Assembly (NCBI GenBank): GCA_009781325.1
Contig: WQYJ01000155.1
Coordinates: 1 to 5,242 of the forward strand
DNA: 5,242 bases
Direction of reading: 5' to 3'
Source of the DNA: Propionibacteriaceae bacterium
GTDB taxonomy: Bacteria; Actinomycetota; Actinomycetes; Propionibacteriales; Propionibacteriaceae
Below are positions 1 through 5,242 of this stretch, piece by piece. The translations under genes were made by a program, and so were the position numbers. The first letter of the stretch is position 1. The number at the start of each line of letters is the position of its first letter. The notes beneath the pieces were generated by a model. That model was not told where the DNA came from, searched no databases, and saw only the letters and a list, made by a program, of their open reading frames with translations.

Positions 1-589
1 CAGGATTTAACCGCCTCCCAGTGTCCATCCGATATGTTGGGGTGGAATGGGTAGGATAAGCCCACGCTGCTACACCAGCGACAATCATCGGACCCGCTGA
101 ACCGTCACGGTTCACAAAACCAAATGACCCATCATCACGAATGATAAGAGACGAACCTGCTGAGGGCTGCGGATATGATGCTGCTGGCACCATCGTGCCA
201 GTCTCACCACGCAGTTGGAGAACCCCATCTGAGTCTAGGGTTAGACGGGCATTGGAAGACGATCCGCTTCCCCGAGAAGACTTCCACCGCACATGGCCCC
301 CCAAAGCATCTTTACCATTTCCGTCCCCGCGCCAACTGAGAATTAGAAAACCACTAGCATCAAACCCAACGCGATGCTCACCATTCGGGGAAATCAGGGA
401 CTGGCCGAAAACCAGTGTTTCACCGGGACGAAGACGGTCTTCTCCGTTGGCTGCCTTGGCTGTGGTGGGGACGGCGACGATCACGCCGATCATGAATAAG
501 GCGGCAGCTACCGTGGTAGCTACGAGGGATCGACCAAAACGGCGTTTCTTCTTAGGATCGTGCGATTGTGTTTGAGACAGGATGGACAT
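1..589 (-). CDS. Secreted protein with bulb-lectin-like (B-lectin, beta-prism II) domain, 3' end outside window
   Basis: An open minus-strand frame runs from an ATG at 589 to the window edge, giving 196 codons without a stop. A GGAGG at 601-597, seven bases upstream, fixes the start. Residues 1-20 are basic (KKKRR), about 21-40 are hydrophobic, and an AKA motif at 44-46 suggests signal peptidase I cleavage, so the product should be exported. The mature part begins with a bulb-lectin-like segment (GETLVFGQSLISPNGEHRV, 56-74). Three strand blocks with a similar D-G turn follow: GFDASGFLILS (75-85), LTLDSDGVLQL (116-126) and LIIRDDGSFGF (148-158). This matches the threefold repeat of B-lectin domains. 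The canonical mannose-binding pattern QxDxNxVxY is not intact in any block, so sugar binding is unproven. Residues 100-113 are rich in serine and glycine. The gene is divergent from the lipoprotein gene. The fold assignment is by pattern only; ligand and C-terminal domains are unknown. Confidence 0.82.
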   Translation of the reverse strand, partial: MSILSQTQSHDPKKKRRFGRSLVATTVAAALFMIGVIVAVPTTAKAANGEDRLRPGETLVFGQSLISPNGEHRVGFDASGFLILSWRGDGNGKDALGGHVRWKSSRGSGSSSNARLTLDSDGVLQLRGETGTMVPAASYPQPSAGSSLIIRDDGSFGFVNRDGSAGPMIVAGVAAWAYPTHSTPTYRMDTGRRLNP

Positions 590-596
590 CGAGTAA

Positions 597-601
597 CCTC
601 C
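597..601 (-). promoter_or_regulatory. Ribosome binding site of the lectin-like gene
   Basis: Read on the minus strand, GGAGG lies seven bases before the ATG at 589. It is a near-perfect Shine-Dalgarno sequence at normal spacing and decides the start of this gene, whose stop codon is not in the window. Confidence 0.8.
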
Positions 602-646
602 GCAATGAGAGTCCAAGACACAGAATCTGCGTCAACTGGTTGTCAC

Positions 647-671
647 GGTGTCTTCCGTTGTGGAAGCCACC
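647..671. repeat. Imperfect inverted repeat, 10-bp arms, 5-bp centre
   Basis: The left arm GGTGTCTTCC (647-656) and right arm GGAAGCCACC (662-671) pair at nine of ten positions around the centre GTTGT. It lies about 60 bases upstream of the lectin-like gene start. It could be a regulator binding site, or a hairpin in that gene's leader RNA. No named operator was recognised. Confidence 0.45.
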
Positions 672-677
672 ACCAGA

Positions 678-704
678 TCTCGGATCACATGGGGTGAACC
701 GAGA
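678..704. repeat. Imperfect inverted repeat, 11-bp arms, 5-bp centre
   Basis: The arms TCTCGGATCAC (678-688) and GTGAACCGAGA (694-704) pair at ten of eleven positions around ATGGG. The centre lies 32 bases from the centre of the repeat at 647-671, about three helical turns, and the geometry is the same although the arm sequences differ. A short T-run (714-717) lies 10 bases beyond it on the plus strand, too far away for a typical intrinsic terminator. Confidence 0.45.
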
Positions 705-785
705 CCCTCCTGTCTTTTCCAGAATAACAGCGTGATATTCCTCGGGCAAATCAACGATCAGCCCCGTAGACCCACCGATTGTGCA

Positions 786-814
786 GAAACCGTTTAGCCG
801 TTTCGCTTTATATT
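786..814 (+). promoter_or_regulatory. Weak promoter/operator candidate for the lipoprotein gene
   Basis: GAAAC (786-790) and GTTTC (800-804) form an inverted pair with a 9-base gap, which also contains a CCGTTT direct repeat (790-795 and 798-803). TATATT at 809-814 resembles a -10 element. No good -35 hexamer sits 16-18 bases upstream; TTGTGC at 779-784 is 24 bases away. A start near 820 would leave a leader of about 125 bases before the ATG at 945. This is a suggestion only. Confidence 0.2.
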
Positions 815-896
815 GAGGAGCCCACTACTAACATCGAGCACACACGAGCATTTCCCATCCTGGGTGATAGACTTCGGAGCCGGACGCACAATAACT

Positions 897-915
897 GAGG
901 TTGAAAAACAACCTC
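897..915 (+). repeat. Perfect 7-bp stem-loop with AAAAA loop in the lipoprotein leader
   Basis: GAGGTTG (897-903) and CAACCTC (909-915) are perfect reverse complements around AAAAA, followed by TTT (916-918). It lies 29 bases before the ATG at 945, so it could form a hairpin in the 5' leader. The T-run is too short for a convincing terminator. Confidence 0.4.
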
Positions 916-935
916 TTTCAGAACACAGTTTCGAC

Positions 936-939
936 AGGA
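936..939 (+). promoter_or_regulatory. Candidate ribosome binding site for the lipoprotein gene
   Basis: AGGA at 936-939 lies five bases before the ATG at 945. It is the best Shine-Dalgarno match among the possible in-frame starts. The ATG at 1032, which would give a more usual signal-peptide length, has no comparable element. Confidence 0.45.
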
Positions 940-944
940 CAAGC

Positions 945-2831
945 ATGAAGTTATTTTGGCCTCAGGATGCTAACCATGGTGAGGTGCAACCGCATCCCGT
1001 AATCGATGACACAGGCAAGCCCAATCAGCCAATGGCTAGCCATCCCAGTTATCGGAGACATAGGAGCCTTTTACTTTCATCACTTGCATTGGCGTCGATT
1101 CTAGTCCTGAGTTCATGCACTCAGACGCTAAGAGATGACCAACCCCCAGTGACAAGTTATCAGGTGGATGTAAATGTGTTGGCGGGTATTCCTTTCAACC
1201 CACAAGATGGGACCGTAAAACTATTTGATTCGTACATTGAATCCGGGGTCGTGCAGTTAACCACATCAGATGATTCACGTCAGATCATTTACACCAAAGT
1301 TGTCAATACTGGTGACATTGAGGTGTTTCGGATGACAGAAGGGGAGTCTCCAAAAAGACTGACAGAATCCGGTGAAATCAAAACAGACCCCCTTATTGAC
1401 AATGCGGGGCATGCAATCTGGCTCACCAACGACTCGATCTATGTTGATGCAACTGCCGTACCCACTCCTGAAGGCACACCAACTGTTCCGCACATCCTGG
1501 GTGACACCCTTTTCCTTCAGTGGATACCAGCTGGCTCTAATGATCCTTACCTTGCGAGTGTTGACATGGGTACTTTGAAGTTTTCTCAGGAGCGCTCTCC
1601 TGTGATCATTAGTCGCCTTAGTTCCGATCCAGACAATGCGAACCTCTGGGTTGAGGGGTTCAACCCAGAGACAGGTCTAATGGCTCAGTTTGCTTACATT
1701 CCTTCAAACACAGGAGATGGCGACTGGGTGCACCTAACCGACGAACGAGTCACTCTTAACGGTCAGGCGGTTGACTTGGCTAGCCTAGGCGCATCAGCAG
1801 CCACAAGCCTGATTGCCAAATCGTGGATAAATGTAAACGATCCCTTGGGGTCCCTTGCAGAAGCTAATAACAACGAAGGTCGCCTGTCGTGGTATGTGTC
1901 CTATCGCCTGTTGGGCCTGTTAGCTGCTTCGCAAGACGCTCAAATGGCATCAGCCTTGGGAAGTGACAATCTCAACGCAACCATCACAAGAATGTGTGGA
2001 CAGTTGGTGCAGTCCGCTGGCGAACATGGTTGGCCCACCACGAGGTATTCCACCGATCAGAGTGAGTTGTGGCTTTTAGTGACGAATGCGACAGTCTTAT
2101 ATCCCCTACTCAAGGCCTTGAACATGGGGTTCATAACTGACCCGAACCTCAAAGAACGACTATTAGCAACGATGAGACAGGTCTTCGTTGACAACGAAAC
2201 CAACTGGGTAGATGGGCAAGGCTACCATTTCCAATACGGAAGTCATTACGAATTTGATGGTGTCATCATGCCTTGGAACCAACAAACCATCTTCGGACTG
2301 GCCCTCATTGAAATGACACAGGCAACAGGCGACGAACGCTACGTAGGCAGAGCTGTTGAATTAGTAGAACTCTTCTCTGCAGAATTCGTGTTTGCAGACG
2401 ATGGAAGCCTGCTTTGGCGCTACTGGCCACAGGTCTTTTATGATGGCTGGGAATCATCTGACACAATCTCTGTGAACACGCCTTCACGGAAACCCACACA
2501 GAGCCTTTACTTTGAGGATGTTCCTCACGCGAGTTGGAATAGCCTCTTCCTTCAAGAGGTAGCTAAGCACCGAAAAAATCAGATCAGGGCTCAACAAGAG
2601 CTTGATGCCCTTCGGCTCACTGTTAGTAATCTCGGGCAAAATGGATCCTGGGCTTGCTACATGGGTGCTCCCGAATCTGCCAGAGCCAACACGGCATTCT
2701 GTCGGCCCAAGTTTGGATGGGTGGCACTCAATGTGGAGTCTTTGAACTCAACGTATTCGAAATGGTTCTTGACCACCTCCCGTTTTGATGGTGACCCCTT
2801 ATTCGATCTGGTAGTAGCCTCAACGGGTTAG
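945..2831 (+). CDS. Lipoprotein with propeller-like N-terminal region and alpha/alpha-toroid (polysaccharide-modifying enzyme-like) C-terminal domain
   Basis: From the ATG at 945 this encodes 628 residues. A basic stretch (YRRHRS, 36-41), a hydrophobic core (42-54) and the lipobox LSSC (55-58) predict a lipid-anchored exported protein with Cys58 as the modified residue. Starting at the in-frame ATG at 1032 would put that Cys at position 29, a more usual length, but 1032 lacks a ribosome binding site. Residues about 80-270 are beta-rich with repeated short strands (RQIIYTKV, HAIWLTND, DTLFLQWI), as in TolB-like propellers. From about 300 the protein becomes helical: NNEGRLSWYVSYRLLGLL (308-325), PWNQQTIFGLALIEM (443-457), TGDERY (461-466), LLWRYWPQ (489-496) and YFEDVPHASWNSLFL (522-536). 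The PWNQQ, TGDxxY, W-x-YW and EDxxHA series resembles alpha/alpha-toroid proteins such as C5-epimerases and six-hairpin lyases or hydrolases. Cys571 and Cys586 could form a disulfide. The reaction is unknown; the fold is inferred by eye. Confidence 0.8.
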   Translation: MKLFWPQDANHGEVQPHPVIDDTGKPNQPMASHPSYRRHRSLLLSSLALASILVLSSCTQTLRDDQPPVTSYQVDVNVLAGIPFNPQDGTVKLFDSYIESGVVQLTTSDDSRQIIYTKVVNTGDIEVFRMTEGESPKRLTESGEIKTDPLIDNAGHAIWLTNDSIYVDATAVPTPEGTPTVPHILGDTLFLQWIPAGSNDPYLASVDMGTLKFSQERSPVIISRLSSDPDNANLWVEGFNPETGLMAQFAYIPSNTGDGDWVHLTDERVTLNGQAVDLASLGASAATSLIAKSWINVNDPLGSLAEANNNEGRLSWYVSYRLLGLLAASQDAQMASALGSDNLNATITRMCGQLVQSAGEHGWPTTRYSTDQSELWLLVTNATVLYPLLKALNMGFITDPNLKERLLATMRQVFVDNETNWVDGQGYHFQYGSHYEFDGVIMPWNQQTIFGLALIEMTQATGDERYVGRAVELVELFSAEFVFADDGSLLWRYWPQVFYDGWESSDTISVNTPSRKPTQSLYFEDVPHASWNSLFLQEVAKHRKNQIRAQQELDALRLTVSNLGQNGSWACYMGAPESARANTAFCRPKFGWVALNVESLNSTYSKWFLTTSRFDGDPLFDLVVASTG

Positions 2832-2898
2832 TCCTTTCACTATGCACAGGAACTAATCAAGCCTGACTGCGATCCCTTCTTCATCTTGAATAGATCGC

Positions 2899-3048
2899 CT
2901 ACAAATAGCTCACATCGACCTTCGCTGAACTCAAGGTATCCTTGACAACCTTGAGCGGTAGCAACCACCGCTCCATTTTGGCAGCAGCAGTCGAATTGCC
3001 GAGAATCGCATCCTGGAAATCCTAATACTCAACCTGGCGCCTGCCGTT
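2899..3048 (-). pseudogene. Decayed 3' remnant of a Gfo/Idh/MocA oxidoreductase gene
   Basis: Read on the minus strand, this stretch matches the 3' end of the intact oxidoreductase gene at 4109-5095. The best part (2919-3034) aligns without gaps to 4129-4244, with about 27 mismatches in 116 bases by hand count. Its translation FQDAILGNSTAAAKMERW, then LLPLKVVKDTLSSAK, matches the intact C-terminus from FRDTILGKS to LSSAK at 20 of 33 positions. A TAG at 3024-3022 replaces a GAG codon of the intact gene, and a two-base gap occurs just upstream near 3036-3044. Homology fades at AAACGG, directly next to the wecB stop. The copy ends at its own TAG (2901-2899). It has no start codon context and is certainly non-functional. 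The 67 bases between it and the lipoprotein stop show nothing clear. Confidence 0.85.
2919..3034. repeat. Diverged direct repeat, copy 1 (left of wecB)
   Basis: This copy pairs with 4129-4244 at a constant offset of 1210 bases, in the same orientation. About three quarters of positions are identical, including an unbroken 15-base block at the left end (2919-2933). It lies inside the oxidoreductase remnant. Confidence 0.8.
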
Positions 3049-3050
3049 TG

Positions 3051-4112
3051 TCAGTGTCTTTGTAACTCTTTGATCACCTTGGTTGCAGCACTCCCATCAC
3101 CGTACGGTGCAGCATTGGTGTCTGCTGGCATAGGCCGGGTGACCGCAGCGGCTATCTCTTCCGGTGTATTGGCTAGGACATTCCAGCCTAGATCGACAGT
3201 CTCAACCCACTCGGTTTCACTTCTCACTGTCGTGCACGGAACTCGCAGGAGAAAAGCCTCTTTCTGCAAGCCTCCGGAATCCGTAATGACACCAGCGCTC
3301 GATAACACCACTGCAATGAGATCTGGGTAGGCTAGAGGCGCATGACATATCAGTGACCCTTGAGACAATGCCACACCAAGCACTTCTGCACGAGCCATAA
3401 CCCTTGGATGAGCCAGTAAAAGCACTGGCTTGTCGACAACTGCTAGGGCATGCATAATCCCCGCTAAACGGCCGTGTTCTTCAGTATTTTCTGCCCTGTG
3501 AATAGTAGCCACGTAATAGCTTTGCGGCATCAGATTGAGTTCACTCAGTAGAGCCAACGACTGGTCAGCCACACGGTCGCGAACCTCAAAGAGAACGTCC
3601 GTCATCACGTCGCCGACTACTACCGCTTTGCCTGCAAGCCCTTCTCGTGTCAAATGGCTGAGAGCAACTTGCGTGGGGGCGAGCAAAAGGTCTGATGCGT
3701 GGTCAGTCAAGACTCGGTTTATTTCCTCAGGCATCCGACGATTGAAGCTGCGTAGACCGGCCTCCAAGTGAGCAATCTTACGATGCAGCTTCGAGGCGCT
3801 AAGAGCGGCGGCGAGGGTGGAGTTGGTATCACCGTAAACCAGAACCCAGTCAGGACGTGTATCCTCCAAAATGGGATCCAAAGCAGCCATCATCGCTCCG
3901 GTTTGGACGCCATGCGAACCACTTCCAACCCCTAAGTGGAAATCCGGTGCAGGTATCCTAAGGTCTGTAAAGAAAACATCTGATAACAAAGGATCATAAT
4001 GCTGACCGGTGTGCACGATTAAGTGGTCGACACCTACCTGAGACGCCGCTTGAGCAATCGGCGCTAACTTAACAAACTGCGGTCGCGCACCCACTACTGA
4101 CAGGACCCTCAT
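3051..4112 (-). CDS. wecB: UDP-N-acetylglucosamine 2-epimerase, non-hydrolysing (WecB/WbpI family)
   Basis: The 353-residue product is full length for this cytoplasmic, GT-B-fold family, which inverts C2 of UDP-GlcNAc or UDP-GlcNAc3NAcA to the manno form. Family motifs are present in order: VVGARPQFVKLAP (6-18), HTGQHYD (34-40), VYGDTNSTL (92-100), HLEAGLRSFNRRMPEEINR (115-133), TIHRAENTE (203-211), AHPR (234-237), TDSGGLQKEA (277-286), and RSETEWVE (297-304). The residues matching the catalytic acids and histidine of E. coli WecB are Asp95, Glu117, the PEE acids (129-130) and His205. The gene starts within the oxidoreductase stop codon (ATGA overlap at 4109-4112) and is therefore probably translationally coupled to it. 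Company with an aminotransferase and a Gfo/Idh dehydrogenase favours a WbpI-like role in diacetamido-uronic acid synthesis over plain UDP-ManNAc production, but sequence alone does not decide. No terminator is visible after its stop; the oxidoreductase remnant follows directly. Confidence 0.96.
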   Translation of the reverse strand: MRVLSVVGARPQFVKLAPIAQAASQVGVDHLIVHTGQHYDPLLSDVFFTDLRIPAPDFHLGVGSGSHGVQTGAMMAALDPILEDTRPDWVLVYGDTNSTLAAALSASKLHRKIAHLEAGLRSFNRRMPEEINRVLTDHASDLLLAPTQVALSHLTREGLAGKAVVVGDVMTDVLFEVRDRVADQSLALLSELNLMPQSYYVATIHRAENTEEHGRLAGIMHALAVVDKPVLLLAHPRVMARAEVLGVALSQGSLICHAPLAYPDLIAVVLSSAGVITDSGGLQKEAFLLRVPCTTVRSETEWVETVDLGWNVLANTPEEIAAAVTRPMPADTNAAPYGDGSAATKVIKELQRH

Positions 4113-5095
4113 AGGTCGCCCGCATTGCCCTTCGCTGAACTCAGGGCTTTCTCAACGACTTTAAGCGTTCGCAAACCCTCCTCCATGGTGACAGCAGTAG
4201 TCGATTTCCCGAGAATCGTATCCCGGAATGCCTCATGCTCAACCCTCAGGGGTTCCCGTTTGGGGAATGCATATCGAATCACATCACCTTCGGATACACC
4301 TCTGAATGCTGCAACAGCATCCCACTCCGTCGGCACAGTTCCGTTCGCGTAGTAGGTGAGGTCACCTGTACCGGTGTCTGCCACAAAGGTGCCGCGCTCG
4401 CCTGTGACGACCGTGATACGCTCTTTCATCGGTGAGAGCCAGTTAACGATGTGGTTCACAATAACACCGTTTTCGAGTTCTCCAGTGATGAGCAGCATAT
4501 CCTCGTGAGTTCGTCCGCTCTGAAATGCTGCTTGGGAATAAACCGATCGATACGGGGATTGCGCGACCCATGATGTCAGATCGACATCATGACTAGCGAG
4601 ATCCTTACCTACCCCAACATCAGCGATTCGTCCGGGGAACGGCCCCTGCCTGCGGGTAGTGATCTGGTATATCTTACCTAGCTGACCCTCTGCGATCCGT
4701 CGACGCATCTCTTGCAGAGCAGCATTGAATCGCTCAATATGACCAACAGCTCCAACCAATCCGGCTGTTTTGAAGGCTTCAACCATACGGGTACCAGCCT
4801 CGACTGAATGAGCGATGGGCTTCTCCACCAAAGTGTGAACCCCGCCTGTAGCCAGTTTTAATGCAGCCGCCTCATGGTATTGAGTTGGAACAGCCACGAT
4901 AGCCATGTCAATATTGGACTCAATTAAGGCCTCGACATCGGGTAGGACAGGACAGTCTCCTGCCACACCATGAGGATCTCCCGCAGGGTCTGCGATAGCA
5001 ACTAACTCCACGCCGTCCATTTCGCGCAACACCCTGGCATGGTGGCGACCCATCATACCTACACCAAGTAGCCCCGCCCTCAGATCAGTCATCAT
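4109..5095 (-). CDS. Gfo/Idh/MocA-family NAD(P)-dependent oxidoreductase, probable UDP-sugar 3-dehydrogenase
   Basis: The 328-residue product is a normal length for this family. The N-terminal Rossmann domain shows GLLGVGMMGRHHARVL (8-23), with the GxGxxG dinucleotide-binding loop, an acidic AIADP strand end (33-37), AIVAVPTQYH (65-74) and the family EKP motif (LVEKPIA, 89-95). The C-terminal domain has GHIERFNAAL (118-127) and DVGVGKDLASHDVDL (159-173), where His169-Asp170 occupy the usual catalytic position. The GHxERFNP-like block is typical of dehydrogenases that oxidise C3 of UDP-GlcNAc or UDP-GlcNAcA (WbpB/WlbA, GnnA type), producing the 3-keto substrate for the aminotransferase encoded just upstream. 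Which of the two substrates is used cannot be told here. The start overlaps the aminotransferase stop (ATGATGA). A second ATG at 5092 is an equally possible start. A decayed second copy of its 3' end lies at 2899-3048. Confidence 0.92.
   Translation of the reverse strand: MMTDLRAGLLGVGMMGRHHARVLREMDGVELVAIADPAGDPHGVAGDCPVLPDVEALIESNIDMAIVAVPTQYHEAAALKLATGGVHTLVEKPIAHSVEAGTRMVEAFKTAGLVGAVGHIERFNAALQEMRRRIAEGQLGKIYQITTRRQGPFPGRIADVGVGKDLASHDVDLTSWVAQSPYRSVYSQAAFQSGRTHEDMLLITGELENGVIVNHIVNWLSPMKERITVVTGERGTFVADTGTGDLTYYANGTVPTEWDAVAAFRGVSEGDVIRYAFPKREPLRVEHEAFRDTILGKSTTAVTMEEGLRTLKVVEKALSSAKGNAGDL
4129..4244. repeat. Diverged direct repeat, copy 2 (within the intact oxidoreductase gene)
   Basis: This is the partner of 2919-3034. 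It encodes the C-terminal helix region of the intact oxidoreductase. Together the two copies bracket wecB. Similarity weakens beyond 4244, where the remnant has lost two bases, and recovers briefly at the AAACGG near 4255-4260. Confidence 0.8.
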
Positions 5096-5242
5096 GCACC
5101 TGCACTTGCCACGGCATTTACCGCTTCTACAATTCTCTCCAGGTCAGATTGGGAGAGTGAAGGATGCACTGGCAGGGAGACGACTTCTCTTGCTGCCTGT
5201 TCAGTCTTTGGAAGATCAAGCCCTGGTGCGAAATGCTGAAGA
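5092..5242 (-). CDS. DegT/DnrJ/EryC1/StrS-family aminotransferase, C-terminal part only
   Basis: The last 49 codons and the stop are visible; the start lies beyond the right edge. The tail contains LPKTEQAAREVVSLPVHPSL (10-29) and then SQSDLERIVEAV (30-41). This is the C-terminal signature of PLP-dependent sugar aminotransferases of the DegT family, in which an L-P-x-x-E-x-A-A segment leads to an SLPxHPxL turn and a final helix. The PLP lysine lies upstream of the visible part. Members of this family (WbpE, WlbC, GnnB) transaminate 3-keto UDP-sugars using glutamate, the step directly after the Gfo/Idh dehydrogenase. The stop TGA (5094-5092) overlaps the next gene's ATG in ATGA, so the three genes form one transcript and are likely translationally coupled. 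The specific substrate is inferred from the neighbours. Confidence 0.9.
   Translation of the reverse strand, partial: LQHFAPGLDLPKTEQAAREVVSLPVHPSLSQSDLERIVEAVNAVASAGA

Larger units (their letters stand above)
590..944. other. Divergent intergenic region with several inverted repeats
   Basis: About 355 bases separate the divergent lectin-like and lipoprotein genes. I see no convincing coding sequence here; the short frames use TTG starts and have no family resemblance. The region must hold the promoters of both genes. It contains three inverted repeats with 5-base centres (647-671, 678-704, 897-915) and a GAAAC/GTTTC half-site pair next to a -10-like TATATT (786-814). On the minus strand a TTGACG lies at about 637-632, but no good -10 element follows at proper spacing. 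Confidence 0.6.

Noticed and set aside
141..575. Plus-strand open frame of 144 codons opposite the lectin-like gene
   Set aside because: Its translation is rich in Pro, Arg and Ser with no domain or signal. The minus-strand frame has a strong ribosome binding site, a signal peptide and repeat structure.
552..749. Minus-strand open frame of 65 codons in the divergent intergenic region
   Set aside because: It begins with TTG, has no clear ribosome binding site, shows no recognisable motifs, and overlaps the start of the lectin-like gene in another frame.
813..944. Upstream extension of the lipoprotein gene to a TTG at 813
   Set aside because: There is no Shine-Dalgarno before it, it overlaps the -10-like TATATT, and it would put about 100 residues before the lipobox.
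2869..2898. GCGATC/GATCGC inverted pair after the lipoprotein gene as a terminator
   Set aside because: The arms are only six bases with an 18-base loop and no T-run follows, so it is not a credible intrinsic terminator.
2899..3021. The remnant's 40-codon open stretch as a small real gene
   Set aside because: It lacks a start codon with a ribosome binding site, and its similarity is to the internal C-terminal part of the oxidoreductase, as expected for a fragment.
3070..3330. Plus-strand open frames inside wecB and the oxidoreductase gene (for example 3070-3330, 3535-3771, 4125-4352, 4235-4435)
   Set aside because: They lie opposite genes with full family motifs and have low-complexity, motif-free translations.
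1..5242. CRISPR array, insertion sequence or tRNA
   Set aside because: No regularly spaced short repeats, transposase motifs, terminal inverted repeats or cloverleaf sequence were seen on either strand.

Overview
The window looks like part of a cell-surface polysaccharide locus of a Gram-positive, probably actinobacterial, organism with roughly balanced base composition. I infer this from four things: an AKA-type Sec signal peptide and a bulb-lectin-like domain on one gene, a lipobox on another, strong GGAGG-type ribosome binding, and tightly overlapping sugar-nucleotide genes. The taxonomic call is a guess; no rRNA or other phylogenetic marker is present.

Layout from left to right. Bases 1-589 (minus strand) hold the 5' part of a gene for a secreted protein whose mature part resembles a bulb-type (B-lectin, beta-prism II) fold; its 3' end lies outside the window. 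A divergent intergenic region (590-944) follows. It carries three short inverted repeats, each with a 5-base centre, and a weak promoter candidate. A large plus-strand gene (945-2831) encodes a lipoprotein with a beta-rich, propeller-like N-terminal half and an alpha-helical C-terminal half resembling alpha/alpha-toroid polysaccharide-modifying enzymes. Bases 2899-3048 (minus strand) are a decayed copy of the 3' end of the oxidoreductase gene found 1.2 kb away, containing an in-frame stop. From 3051 to the right edge runs a minus-strand operon, in transcription order: DegT-family aminotransferase (C-terminal 49 codons only), Gfo/Idh/MocA-family oxidoreductase, and WecB-type non-hydrolysing UDP-GlcNAc 2-epimerase. 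Each junction is a 4-base ATGA overlap.

How the genes fit together. Aminotransferase, Gfo/Idh dehydrogenase and 2-epimerase are three of the steps that make UDP-2,3-diacetamido-2,3-dideoxy sugars, such as the mannuronic acid derivative of the WbpB/WbpE/WbpD/WbpI (WlbA/C/B/D) pathway. The dehydrogenase oxidises C3, the aminotransferase aminates it, an acetyltransferase (not in the window) acetylates it, and the epimerase inverts C2. The neighbouring exported lipoprotein and lectin-like protein could process or bind the resulting surface glycan, but that link is inferred from position only.

The clearest unusual feature is the oxidoreductase-gene remnant immediately downstream of wecB. Two diverged direct repeats therefore bracket wecB, recording a past duplication, insertion or deletion. 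I saw no CRISPR array, tRNA, rRNA, transposase or convincing intrinsic terminator.
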